DNA from: Dioscorea cayenensis subsp. rotundata
Taxonomy: Eukaryota > Streptophyta > Magnoliopsida > Dioscoreales > Dioscoreaceae
Direction: 5' to 3'
NCBI RefSeq assembly: GCF_009730915.1
Contig: NC_052474.1
Span: 21,053,501 to 21,117,500 of the forward strand
DNA: 64,000 nucleotides
Of the stretch, positions 35,238 through 47,100 are shown in pieces (position 1 is the first letter of the stretch; every line of letters starts with the position of its first letter). The notes beneath the pieces were generated by a model that saw only the letters and a list, made by a program, of their open reading frames with translations, made no database searches and was not told the origin of the DNA. The translations under genes and the position numbers were made by a program.

Positions 35238-38200
35238 TCAAGACGACGACGATGAACTCTCATCGTCGGAACTTTCAGGCCTCAATGCATGAAGCCGGGG
35301 AAACAAAGGCGGAAGAGTCGGATTCACAGGCACCGGGAACTGTCGAACCGAGCTAACAAAATGCTGCTCATTGATCTTTCCGACTTCTTTGCATACCTGA
35401 TCAAGAATAGTTAAAAAGTCTCTTACCACCGTGAATATCCGAAAAGGGTGTGCTTCTTCTTTTGCTGAATTCCCATGAAAATATTCAGTAATTTCCTTCA
35501 CAAGAGATAATGCAACACTTTCTTGAGCTTGAATCTTTATAATATCATCCTCAGCTTTCTTCAAGAACTCACTCATTGCTTCATTGAACTGTTTACCTTT
35601 GTCTATCAGATCGAGAGACTCGTTCAATCGTAGTACCTCACTGATTTTTCCTATTCCTCCAGCAAGCTTAGAAACATAACTGCTAAGAACATCAGAATCC
35701 ATTGCGGCTGCCTTCTTCACATTGCTGAGCTCTCCTCCGAGCAGAGAAACGACTTGGAGGCCGACCTTTTTGTGCTCGAGGTCATCACGCAGAGTGTTTG
35801 CTTGTGTCTTTTGTGTTGATGAACCAGAGGAAAGGCGGGAACCTTCTGCTCTGATGATTTCTTGAACAACAAAATGTAGGAGAGTGGTCTTGCCATCAGT
35901 TCCTTTGACATCGACTAGTTTGAGGAGAGTGTCGAGTTTGAAGGCATGCGCATCACCTCTGTTAGTTCCAACATTCATTCGGTTCCCGGTCTTGAGAACA
36001 GCCTCTAGGAGTTTGAAGAATAGCCTGCTGCTCCTAAGCTCCTCACAGGCTGCCTGTAAATTGTACAATGGGTCATGGTCTCAAAGGTGACACTATATAT
36101 GTATGTCTCAATCTTGATTTTTCTTTCAATAGTATGAACCCAATGATGAAGAAAATAATTTTGTAAGATGATTACAAATACTGTCAAAACTCTTGAAGAT
36201 TCACCATAGTTTTTGCCCAATTATAAGACTCATAATCAAAGAGTGAGAACACATTATCTAAACAAAGAAACTTGATCCATGACATCCATTATTTGGATTA
36301 GCTTACAACATAATCCGATGCATGAATCCACTTTTTCATTCAAAGAAAATAGAATTCTGAAAGGACAGAATGTTTTGTTCAACTAATGCTGAAGGGGCGG
36401 GTATGTCTAAGTGGAACAAGCAGCAACTGAAACTATAACATATCACAATAAAGGTGAAATAGTGGGATTTCAGTTTGTGAGCATTATCATGAAAATGAAC
36501 TTACCTCAATTGTTTCAAAGGAGTTTCTGAGGAAATTGACCTCTGAATCAAAATTTGTAATATAAAGCATCGCATCCACCCTTTTAAATGCAAATGGGAT
36601 GTCAATGACGGCCTTAAGAAATTTTTCTGCAGGGCCCAGCTTCAATGGAGAGTCATCTTTGTGCTCTTTCAATTTAAGCTCTTCCTCTTTACTAGGAGCC
36701 ATCTTTAGAAGAGTCTCCAAAAGTTCAGCACCCAGGCAGTCTGTGTTACCTGTTCAAACCAAGAACAACAATCTTGAGATTAAAATCAAGAGAAAATTAG
36801 AACATGAGCATATGAAAAGTTCAAGAATAATGGCGGTAAAAAATTAGTTCTAGTCACAGCTAAAATAAATTTGAGATATTAGCTAGCAGCCTGGCTACAT
36901 ATGAAGACTAGTATACAAATAAAATGGAACCTGTTGGTCACCAACCACTGATGGACACTGCAAAAGGCCATCTCAACCAAGTCGTCAGCTTGTTTAATAA
37001 GTATTTTGTTTAAAATATGTATCACTCACTATGAAACTTAACTTGGTCAAGTGTCTCATATAGATAAATCCTGGAAATTCTCGTCTGTCCTCGACCCATT
37101 TAATTGTCAAGAATGTACATTGTTTCTGATCATGTTCTAATCAGCGAATGGCCTGTCAGATGTGTACTTCTTTTGAGCTTTTCTACGCCGGGAATTAATA
37201 CTTTTGACCACCTCAGACACAACTTAGTGCTAACATGTTACTGGGCATACCTCTTTCGCTTTGAAAAGTAAAGCAAATTCAGAATAAAAAGTTAGCACAT
37301 TCTACAGGAAAAGGTTTATTTTTTTTTAAAATCTAAATAAGCTACAGAATTTTTGCTCCTTTTCAACTTACTATTCACTTTGTTGAAAGAACATATAAAC
37401 CACTTCATTATCAGATAATGCAATTTTTTTTTTTCTTTTTCCTCCTAAATCTTTTTAAATCACAATTTGCAGAATGGTTTCTTCCTATCTCATACTTGTC
37501 CAGCTACAAAACTCCGCCTCCAAAATTACAATTTGCAGGTATAAAGTCAATAGAGAAAACAAGACATGCATCCCAATACTGAGAGTGCAGCCCTAACATT
37601 CAGTGGCAACCATTACTTGAACATGGATACTGAGAATGCAGTGGCAACCATTACTTGAATAACAACTAGAATCAAAACTCTCACCTTCCAAAAGAGCTTC
37701 ACAGACTTCCTCCTTCGTCACATTCAGTGCCCTCAGCGAAATGGCAATGTTCTGCGACTTCTTCGGGTCAAGGACCACCCTGTTCTCCTGTTTAGGCGAG
37801 GGAAGGACCTGCCTTTTGCTTGTTTCCTTCATTGCAGTTGTAGTTGTTTCTGCGGCATTGCAAACAAACAATGTCTCAATCATCTCCTCATTTAACCTGC
37901 AAATCAATTATAAAAAATTAAAAAAAAAAAAAATCATTGACATGAATGAAGTTCAGCAGAAAGCAAGCAAAACAGAATGAGCTCCAGAGTCATTACTGGA
38001 AGGAGCTGGACTTCAGCTGATCCCACACCATTGCTCGGTCAGAGCTTGCCCTGACTTTGTCCCAGTGCAAAGGCTTCAACTTTGGCTTCACATTCTCCTC
38101 ACTCTTCTCCACATCCTCCTTCTCCTCCGGAGGCACTGCCACCTTTGCTGAATTCTTCAATCCATTTGCCTTCGGCGTTAAGAGAAACTCCGGATTGCTC

Positions 38201-39420
38201 CGAACCTTATTCTCCCAATACCCAGCAGGAGGCGGCGGCGGCGGCGGTGGTGGTGGTGGTGGTGGCGGTGGAGGTGTAGGTGCCCGCCGCTCTGGCGGGC
38301 CACCAACAGCAAATGAGTCGGGTGTGAAACCGCCACTCCTCGCCGGTGATCTCACAGCCTGCAGGGATGAATCTGAACTCCTTGAATTCCGATCTGAACT
38401 GATGTCCAGTGGGGACGATGGCGGTGAATGCGAGGGTAGCTTTCGCTTTGGTGGTGAAGGAGTCAGCGGCCGCATCGCCGGCGGTGGCGGAGGAGGAGGA
38501 GGAGGAGGAGGCTGCGGGGGCGGCGGAGCACATACCTCGGGATCCGCCGATCTGGCGGTGGATTTGGATGGCGCCGGCGAGGAGAGATTCGGAGACGAGG
38601 GTGCGTACGACGGCGAGCTCGAACTCAAGCTCGAGCTCCGAGACCCAAGCTTCGCCATCGCCAAAGCTTCAAACACCCTTCTCGAGCTCGACCCAAGCGC
38701 AGTGCTCTGCCTCTCCGCAGATGAGATCCTCGGAGAATAGAACTCCTCGTCGGACAAACACCCATCACCACCTGCAACATTGCGACGAGCCTGACGGGAC
38801 AGCGGCGGAAGAGGCCGGAGCTCCGGCGAGCCACCACCGAGCTTCCGATACGGAGAGCTCCCGGCCGGCGACGCCGCATCCACATTCCGGCACCGCGAGC
38901 TCACCAGCGTTCCCAAGTATAAATAGTCTGAAGCCGTGGTAGAAGCGACGACAGTGGGAGGTTTCTGACCGTCGGATGAGGCCGTGAAAAAACGCTGGCC
39001 GTCAGATCGGAGGGCATTTTTGGAATAACGACGACGGTGGAATAAGAAAGCGAGAGTTAGAGAGAGAAGAGAAAGAAGGAAGAGAGGGATGAGAATAGCA
39101 GGGACAATTTTGGAAGAATGGGAATGAGGAGGGGCAGAATGGGAAGAAGGAAAGATGAGAGAGGAGATGTTAGCAGAGAATGTAGGGGTAGATTGGGAAG
39201 AAGGAGGAGAAGGAGGGGAGGGGTAGGATGGGAAGAAAGGTTGAGAATTAGTAGAGAAGGGGTATTTTGGGATGGAAGGAGTTGGAGGTTGGAGTGGTGG
39301 AGGAGAGGGGTAGGATGGGAAGAAGGGCTGGTGGAGAGTTCTACGGTTGTGAATAGGAGTAGAGATGGTATAGAAAGGAAGAAAGAGGAGAGAGAAGAGT
39401 ATTGAGAATAGTAGGGGCAT
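35238..39420 (-). CDS. Class I plant formin (membrane-anchored actin nucleator)
   Basis: Four minus-strand exons, 39420-37997, 37896-37685, 36749-36505 and 36053-35238, join in phase to 898 aa. Order: signal peptide ([16 protein letters not shown]), a Pro/Ser-rich extracellular region with repeated FFPSYPSPP (extensin-like, likely cell-wall contact), a membrane helix at about 105-127 ([19 protein letters not shown]) with a following HRRR stop-transfer motif, and a cytosolic Ser-rich region. Next come two polyproline FH1 tracts, of 11 and 16 consecutive prolines, then FH2 from [11 protein letters not shown] through [20 protein letters not shown] to VCKEVGK. FH1 binds profilin-actin, and FH2 nucleates and caps actin filaments. 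The acidic poly-Ser tail ends [11 protein letters not shown]. The paralogue within the FH family cannot be set from memory. Confidence 0.93.
38225..38277. repeat. GGC/GGT trinucleotide tract encoding polyproline
   Basis: A near-pure GGC-GGT run, read as CCN codons on the minus strand, encodes the second and longer polyproline tract of the formin FH1 region. A second tract of GGA/GGC units lies at about 38479-38530. Such coding microsatellites are prone to length change. Confidence 0.85.
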
Positions 39421-39534
39421 TGAGGGAATGAGAAAAGAATAGAGAGAGAAGAGTTTGGGAGGTGAGGCAAGCTAAGAAGAAAGCTAACAAGAAGATTATT
39501 AGTGTTTGAGGTTGGAGTGAGGTGATGAATGGTC

Positions 39535-39567
<33 letters not shown>

Positions 39568-40095
39568 GATATAAATTTAATAAAAATAGAAAAAAGGGAA
39601 TTAACAATAGATGCACATGTGGATGATGAGAAGGAGCAAGAGTTTTTTTATTATTATTTTTCTCATTTTTAAAATTATAATTTAAATTAATTGAATAATA
39701 TATATAAGATTGTATATGACTTATTCTATATATATATATATATATATATGACAATACACCATCCAATTATTAGCAGTTGAATCACGATCCAACAACCAAC
39801 ATCGATAAACAATAATACTATTTTAAACAGTAAGTACTGTGCATATTACTGTGATAACTACTGTTCATCATGATCAATTCTCTGTCAACGTCCATAAAGT
39901 ATGAATCTATGGACATTGATTTTGACTGTTGGATCTTAATCCAACGGTTTTTATATTATAAATAAACAGTAATTACTATGTTCAACTGCTGCCGAATTAA
40001 AAGTGGGATGAACAATGTTCAGATTACTATATTTATATAATGCACAATAAAAAGTGATTTGCACAGTACTAAACAAATCCCAATCGTTGAACCAT
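39421..40095. other. Formin 5' flank and AT-rich repeat
   Basis: The first part is the formin leader and promoter, with a (TTA)n run at about 39536-39566 and a (TA)n run near 39731-39750. From about 39770 the sequence turns into a repeat-like stretch with motifs such as GTTGGATCTTAATCCAACGG and AACAGTAATTACT. Related motifs continue beyond the hAT element at 41000-41160. Confidence 0.5.
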
Positions 40096-40965
40096 ATTCT
40101 TACCAAGGTTGTCAGACCCGGACCGGCCAGGCCGGTTCAACCCGAAAAACCGGGAACCGACCATGTGGCCGACCCGGGTATACCCCATTGAACCGGGTAT
40201 TAAAAAATCCGGAGTTAACCCGGTGACCCGGGCGGTTCAACCGGGAACCGGTTGACCCGGCCGGATCAATCTGGTCACAATGTTTAATTTTTTTTTTTAC
40301 AAAATTTAATAATTTATTATTATTTTCTTATTAGACAATAAATAGAATTACAATATATATATATATATATATCATAAACATACCAACAAAAATTAGCATT
40401 TAAAAATAAAATCTATTAATGTGTTATGTAAATACTTTCTAAAAATTTAATTTATTAAGAAAATAAAACAATAAATGAGTGTAATTTTATTATAAAAATA
40501 TAAAATTAAAGTATTCTAATTAAATAAAAAATTTAAAAAAATTTAAAACAAAATAAAAACTCAATTGAGATATAAGAATTAGTGAATTAAATTTCTTATC
40601 TATTTTAACAAATCAATCAATAAACAAATAAATAAATAAATAACACCGAGAGAAGTTCAATAATTATATATTAATATATTAAATTTGTAAATATTTAAAA
40701 AATGTAAAAATAAATGACATAATTAGAAAACTCTCCTGTATATAAGGTCATTTATCAATTTAAATATCAAATTTGAGTATGTTTTTATATTATAATTATG
40801 TGTTTAATATTATATTTGCTAATTATTAATTATTATAATATTTTTTTATATTTAATTATTGACCTCGGTTCAACCCCGGTTCGACCCGATCGAACCCATT
40901 GACCCTTGACCCCTGGGCTTAGCCAGGTCATTGCCCGGGCCGGGTCTGACAACCTTGATTCTTAC
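40096..40965. mobile_element. Non-autonomous hAT element (MITE), 854 bp, with 8-bp target duplication
   Basis: The element spans 40104-40957 and is bounded by an 18-bp perfect inverted repeat, CAAGGTTGTCAGACCCGG at the left and its complement at the right. The flanks are exact 8-bp direct repeats ATTCTTAC (40096-40103 and 40958-40965). An 8-bp duplication and ends beginning CA are hAT hallmarks. About 170 bp of the left end and 100 bp of the right end are GC-rich and packed with GACCCGG, CCGGTTCAACC and GGTTGACCCGG motifs in both orientations. The 600-bp core is very AT-rich with no open frame. The exact duplication and terminal repeats imply a fairly recent insertion. Confidence 0.9.
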
Positions 40966-43920
40966 TAATACCTATAATAAATAAAAATAAAAACAACTCA
41001 ACTGTTACTATTTGAATGTGCACAGTAAAAAATTGGGATGTACAGTAGTTTTATCCGAATTGTTTAGCCTATTTCTACAAACACTTGAATTAAAAAAATA
41101 AAAATCAAAACCCAATTGTTACTATGTGTGAACATCTACGGATGTCCACAGAAAACCATATATATATATATATATATATAATTGGTAATGTGATTTGGAG
41201 CATGAAGAATAAGAAATTTTTAATTTTAATTTAAAACAATTAAAAGGATATTTACTTATTTCATGTAAAGAAGAATTGAAATTAAATGTTTTCAGTAAAA
41301 TAATTCAAATATCATTTTTAAAAATTCTTTGTTTTTCATTCCTTAAATTTGTTTTTTAATTATTTTCTTTAACAACTTGTAGATTAATATTTTTTTCACC
41401 CTGGTATTTTCTGTAATCATCGGCTCTAGACATACTAAGAGCCCATAAAAAAGTTGATGAAGTGGACTTCATCAAGTATATGTTTTGCATACCGATAAAA
41501 ATTTATTTTCACATTTAAATTATGAAGATATGGTTAATATTTCATAAATAATTTTATTTTTGATGAAATATAAACGAATCATGTCAAAGATATACACAAA
41601 TATAAAATTAATCTTTCAACACACTTGTGTCCTCATCCTGCTGAATTGAGGTTCAAACCCATCTCTTTGACAGGATTTGATACCAATAAATTAAAAGGTT
41701 ATTGGTTGAATAAATTATTTTTTTAAAAAAATAAATATAATGAGATATTTTTAGAAAATTATAATTTTTTTAATTATATCATAACGATAGTCTTAACTTT
41801 TTTGAACACATGCATAAAACCAAATCATGTGGTTATGGGAAAGATCTACAAAAAGTTTCTATTAAAAAAACATAAAAGCAACTTGTTGAAATAAAGGAGG
41901 ATTTGGAACGTTCAAGAGATGCACATAAACTATAAAAAATTAAGTAAATGCACCGACAACTAAACTATGATTAAGTAATCACTAATCCCAATTACATTTG
42001 TTTATTAGTTATATGCTTTGATTTATTAAATTTGAGTGCTTTCTTCCAACCATGCACACACATGCTTGTTTGGTTTGCCATAGTGTGTTGTCCTTTCTTT
42101 TTGGAGGTTCTCATGAACCATTATTTATTTATTTTCTATCATTGCATTAATGTAAAACAAGGGTGGTTGTGTAGGAGTATTTTATATTGCATGTTCATGC
42201 ACTTAATTTTAGTTAGTCGGAATAATCCTTATTCAAATTTTATTATTGTCCTATAAAATTATGGGATGTTACAACAAAAATTCTGTTAAATGTACTGAAG
42301 CAAAGACATTTATGGGCCAAGAATTCAATTCATTTTTAAATACTGTTTACAAATTATTAAAAATATGAAATTATGAGTTCAAAATCCCTGCACTAAATGT
42401 GTTATTATATTCTATCTTATGGTTCATTTTAATTCACAAGTGTATCACTATATATATATATATATATAATGACCCTATATTTTTGGAACTTCAGCAAAAA
42501 AATATTGTTTGGGATGTTTTCCTTTTCTCTCACTAAATTTAATTTTATTTATCTTTTTTATTTTTCTCATAAGTTTGTACATGTAACTTAACACACTAAA
42601 ATTTATTTATTTTTTTTTAAAAATATATGTTTTAAATTTAGTTTAATCTGATTTAAAAGTTCTTGTGGCACAAATCGATAATAAAATTATTATAAATTTC
42701 TTATTTGTAATTTTTACTTAAGCGATTTTTTTTTTCTCTGCTGGTGGTTTTTCTAAAATTTTAACTTTTCACATAAATCTTTATATTATTCTTTGATTTT
42801 TCTTGCTGTTTATATATATATATATATATTATTTTTACCTTTTTGTTTTCCTATAATAAATTCCAAAGTCCACATATACTATCTAAAGGCAAGCTCACTT
42901 CACCTTGTCTCTATTTTCATATATAGAAAAACAAGAACATGGTACACTTATAATTGGAAAATAAAATATCTTATAATAATAAACATGCATAGCAATTAGC
43001 AAGTCTATTTTGAGCATATACATATAAATATATATACACATGCAAGTAATAAGGGGTTGTAGGGTCCACCGGAGTTGGCAAGCCAGAGCTTATAAATTTG
43101 GATGTTAGTTAACCGACCGTTGTCTCATCTCATGCATGAGTCTTGACCCATATGGAGTGCAAGTGGCTCATTTTGCACCATCTCCAAAGGCCCACCATTA
43201 AACATGGCTCAATGGCTCAAGCCTCATGCCCACTGCTTTCATTTCCACCCATCATTCTCTTGCTTTCCTTGAGAGAAGAAGAAGCACAATTCATCATTGA
43301 GTATAAATATATGGTAAGACAAAGTAGTTCATCAAGGCTCCCTTTGAGTTTTGGTCCTTAAATAACTTAGATTACTCCCTTTTTATTTTTTTATAATAAA
43401 GATGACAAGTGTGGCTCCACAATAAGATTATCGAAAGACAAATAAGTACATTTGGTACACTAATTATATGGCTTATCAATTCTTTAAAAAATTATTAATT
43501 CGGTCAGACGTCACATTAAGTGATTAAAGTTTTATTATATGTGTGCTCAGAAAATTTTTAAAAATTAAACCGCACTAATAAATCCCTTTTGTTATACAAT
43601 TCTGGAGAGGAGGGAAGCAGACATCTTCTCATGATAGACCATAAAGATTCAATAAATAGTACATAAACAGTACTACTATAATATTTTTACATTATTTATA
43701 TAGTATTGTAAGCAATATTGTCGAGTCAGAGATTCAATTTTAAACCTGCTTATTCACCATATAAGTAACGATCCACTACATCAGGCAGTGATCGGTAAAT
43801 TACCTAAAGTCTAATATCAATTGATATGCATTATTACATATACTTTTTTATGTTAGTAAAAAAGAAGGGGTAATAGCATGTAATTTCCGAAAGATGAGGG
43901 GTTGCAAAGCAATTTTACCA
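40966..43920. other. Gene-free AT-rich intergenic region
   Basis: It contains the right half of the repeat interrupted by the hAT element (to about 41160), (TA)n runs near 41159-41180, 42450-42470 and 42811-42830, and a SINE relic in minus orientation at about 41620-41710. The stretch 43060-43360 is less AT-rich but shows no convincing coding potential. A second tRNA-like relic may lie near 43730-43800. Confidence 0.5.
41620..41710 (-). mobile_element. Degenerate SINE relic
   Basis: On the minus strand a good box B, GGTTTGAACCTC, is preceded by a weak box A-like ATTGGTATCAAATCC. The 3' part is unrecognisable. It is an old copy with no clear ends. Confidence 0.45.
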
Positions 43921-43959
43921 TTCTATAGCTCTAGCTTCTATGTTTAAAAATAGTGTGTT

Positions 43960-44080
43960 GCAGGCCCATTCAGGATGGGCCGAGCCTGTAAATTTACAAT
44001 CCAGTCCATTAAATTCATTTAGCCCATCCACGTCGGTCTTTGAGATTCGCGACTCTCTCTCTCTTGATTAGATATAAAGG
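43960..44080 (+). promoter_or_regulatory. Core promoter of the RNase T2 gene
   Basis: GGCCCA at 43963-43968 and TGGGCC at 43976-43981 form an inverted pair of site-II (TCP-type) motifs, with a further AGCCCAT near 44021. A TATAAA at 44073-44078 lies 70 bp upstream of the ATG, giving a plausible 5' leader of about 40 nt rich in GA. Confidence 0.55.
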
Positions 44081-44147
44081 TTTGATTCGCCCTTTGCGAG
44101 CTCGGAGGAATTCGCAGGAGGAGGAGAAGCAGAGAGGAAGGAGAACG

Positions 44148-47100
44148 ATGGCCATGGCCGCCGCTGGAACCCCTCTTCTCTCTCTCTTCTTCTTCCTAAT
44201 CTCTGCTTCTCTTCTCCTTCCTGGCCTTCAGGGTTCCGCGGATCGAGGTGTTTTGGGGCTGAGCCAGCGAGAGTTTGATTACCTTGCTTTGGCTCTTCAA
44301 TGGCCCGGAACCTACTGCCAAAGCACTCACTACTGCTGCCCCTCCAATGGATGCTGCCGGTACTCTCTCTTCTCTCCCTTTGCTTTTCTTGATTGTGTTG
44401 ATTGAGTTTGGTTTTGTTGCTGGATTTGATGTTTTTCGAAGTGATTTTGGGTTCTTTGGAGTGTTATTGGTTGGATCGTTTTTGATGTTGTTGATCTTTT
44501 GATTATCTTTGGATGAGATTGGTGAATTTCGCGCTTCTTTTGTGGATTGTTTTTTTAATGATGAATTTGATTTTTTTTTTCCATGAAATTTCTTGTTAAA
44601 GTTGTTTAGTGTTTGGTTTGATGTCGTTTGATTTGCTTTGTGTTTTTTTGTTTTTGGGTTCAATTTTGGTAGATTGGTGGTGGATTGATAAACCTTTCGA
44701 ATTTGTTATGCAGTTTCTTTGAATATTTTATATAATTTTTTTACTTTTGAGTGCACACTGAGACTCTAGGGTTTGTTTGGTGAGGATCTAGACTTCTAGT
44801 TTTTTTTTATTGTTTTTGTCAACCTTTTCTCTCTTTATGTAGCTTAAAATTTATGATTTGAGAGTTCTTTAGTTGTGGTTTGCTTCAAGTTGATAATTTC
44901 TTGTGTTTCTTGATGTCCTCCTTAGGTTCCCTTCTCTCTCTCTCTCTCTCTCTTTTTTTTTTAACATTTTTTGATAGATAGATTATTTTTTAATTGTATC
45001 CTTAGTTGGGCATTTTAAGTATTATTGTTTTGGATGTATTGGATGATTATTAGGATTTATTGCATTGGTTTAGTAACTTTCATAGTAATCAATTCCATTC
45101 TTCATGATTTTTTTCAAGTTAATGTTTTGTAGAATTTCCTAATGTAGTTTTTCTCCCTTATTGCAGGCCATACGCACTAACTCAATTTACAATTCGTAAG
45201 TGCAAAATCGCAATGATATATAAGCACTTCTCTTATTCCAAAAAAAACATGGGATGTAAAAGACTATTAAGCAGGGAGATTTTTGACCAGATAAGGACAG
45301 AAGTATGTTTCAGTTAAATTGCCTAATTTATCAATGCATGTGTTGCATGACAGATGGATTATGGCCGGATTACGATGATGGAACTTGGCCAGCATGCTGC
45401 AGTAGTTCTGAATTTGATGTGAAGAAGGTTTTGATCATCTTGGATGTTTTCTGTGAAACCTTTTAGTTTCTTTTTCAAGTAGTGTAGTAATTTGAGGTTT
45501 GGATACTCGCGGACTTTATTTGTATCAGATCTCATCATTAATTCCAACTCTGGAGAAATATTGGCCATCCTTAAGTTGTAGTTCCGCATCACTTTGCCAT
45601 GGAGGGAAGGGATTATTTTGGGGTCATGAGGTAAGAATAGTTTCAAGATCTTCTTGTCATCCAACCATTGAGTTTTCTTTTATTAATGACAAATATCTTA
45701 TATTTTCATTGCTGTTGTGGTGCATGTGCTGGATATCGAACCTGTGCAGTATGGTAATGCCACTTTAACTCTCTCAAATAGATAAGTTTTTGAACTTTTT
45801 ATATCTTGCAGCCTTTTTCTTTTATTATGAATGTAATTCTGCATAGGATGAGCAAAGTGTGAAAGTTTTGTATATTAAAGCTTTTATTATTAATTGTATG
45901 ATAAAGCAGATATATTGGAGATGTACCATCATGATCAATCAAGTATGGGAGAAGCATATATTGATCTAGGATGAATTGCTTGTTGACATCTTTTACATAT
46001 TTCTCTTAAAAGCATCTTTCTGCAAATTTAAATTTGAAGTGACGTAGATAATAAAATGTTAGAGCTTATGAAGATGTACTAGCGGAGTCTTTCTTCTGCT
46101 TGTTGGTCAATTCCATTGCTAGGAAAATGTTAATTTGAAATAGGTCAGAATAGATTAATGGGAATATCCTTTGATATATACTACCTTGATAGATTATAAC
46201 TGGTTTTCTCCTTGACTATTTAATAGTCTGCAGTGATCAGTGACTGTTCTTTCTGTTCTTTGCATTGCCACCTTATTAGTCTGACTATTTTGGCTGCAGA
46301 AAAGCATGGGACATGCTCTTATCCAGTAATACAGGATGAGTACAGCTACTTCTCCAAAGCCCTTGATCTGTACTTCAAATATAATATTACGGTTAGTATA
46401 ATCAGTGCTTCAGAGATTTCACATTTGATCTTATGCGCTGGATTGAAACTTCTAGATCATTGATTCTTATTTGCACTAATTTTTATGTTTATAACTCACG
46501 TATATATTTGTTTATTGGTGAAAGTATTGCACAATTTTCTTCGTATATGAAAATGTTTGTTTTGCTTATAGGATATTCTAAGCAGAGCAGGATTTCTGGC
46601 TACAAATTCTGAGACGTACTTTGTCAAAGATATCGTTGCAGCCCTTGAGAAGGCTATTGGGACATCACCTCAATTAGTTTGCAAGCGTGGTTCTTTGCAG
46701 GAACTACGCATTTGTTTCTATAAGGATTTTACGGTTAGTTTCATAGTATATTTTCTTTTCAAACATAATCCTGTTTCATTAAATGTGACAACCTACATAT
46801 AAGCCACCCCTTTTATATGGTAAAATATGAATTTTCTAAAAATACTTAACATTTCTTTTCCGTGTGTGATTATTGGTACTACAACTCGAGGAATACTTTA
46901 CATTCTTCTTCTTCTTCTTGTAATTTAATGCATCATGATTTTCTTGTCATTGGCCCAATGCATTTTCTGTAGCATGATAAGTTTAATATCCAAATTGGTT
47001 GCCTTTATTTATGTATTTATTTGTTAGTTCATTTTGAATTTTCAAGTATAGGAAGCATGGAGTAGGATTATTATTTTGTTACACTTTGAGAGTGGTGTAG

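Noticed and set aside
38207-38942. Long open frames antisense to the formin exon, encoding poly-Gly or poly-Ala.
   Set aside because: They are shadows of the GC-rich proline-coding strand; the formin frame is the real one.
43060-43360. Less AT-rich block with a 72-codon frame, considered as a small gene or RNA gene.
   Set aside because: No conserved motif, no hairpin I could fold by eye, and no promoter or splice context.
44040-44147. N-terminal extension of the RNase T2 frame to 44040.
   Set aside because: The upstream codon is TTG, not ATG, and an extension would bury the signal peptide that begins at 44148.
45945-45965. Bases TGGGAGAAGCAT in the RNase T2 intron spell W-E-K-H, exactly the residues around the split catalytic motif.
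   Set aside because: No acceptor places it in phase after CAT GAG, the following codons run to a stop, and the true KHGTC exon starts at 46300. Best read as coincidence or a vestige.
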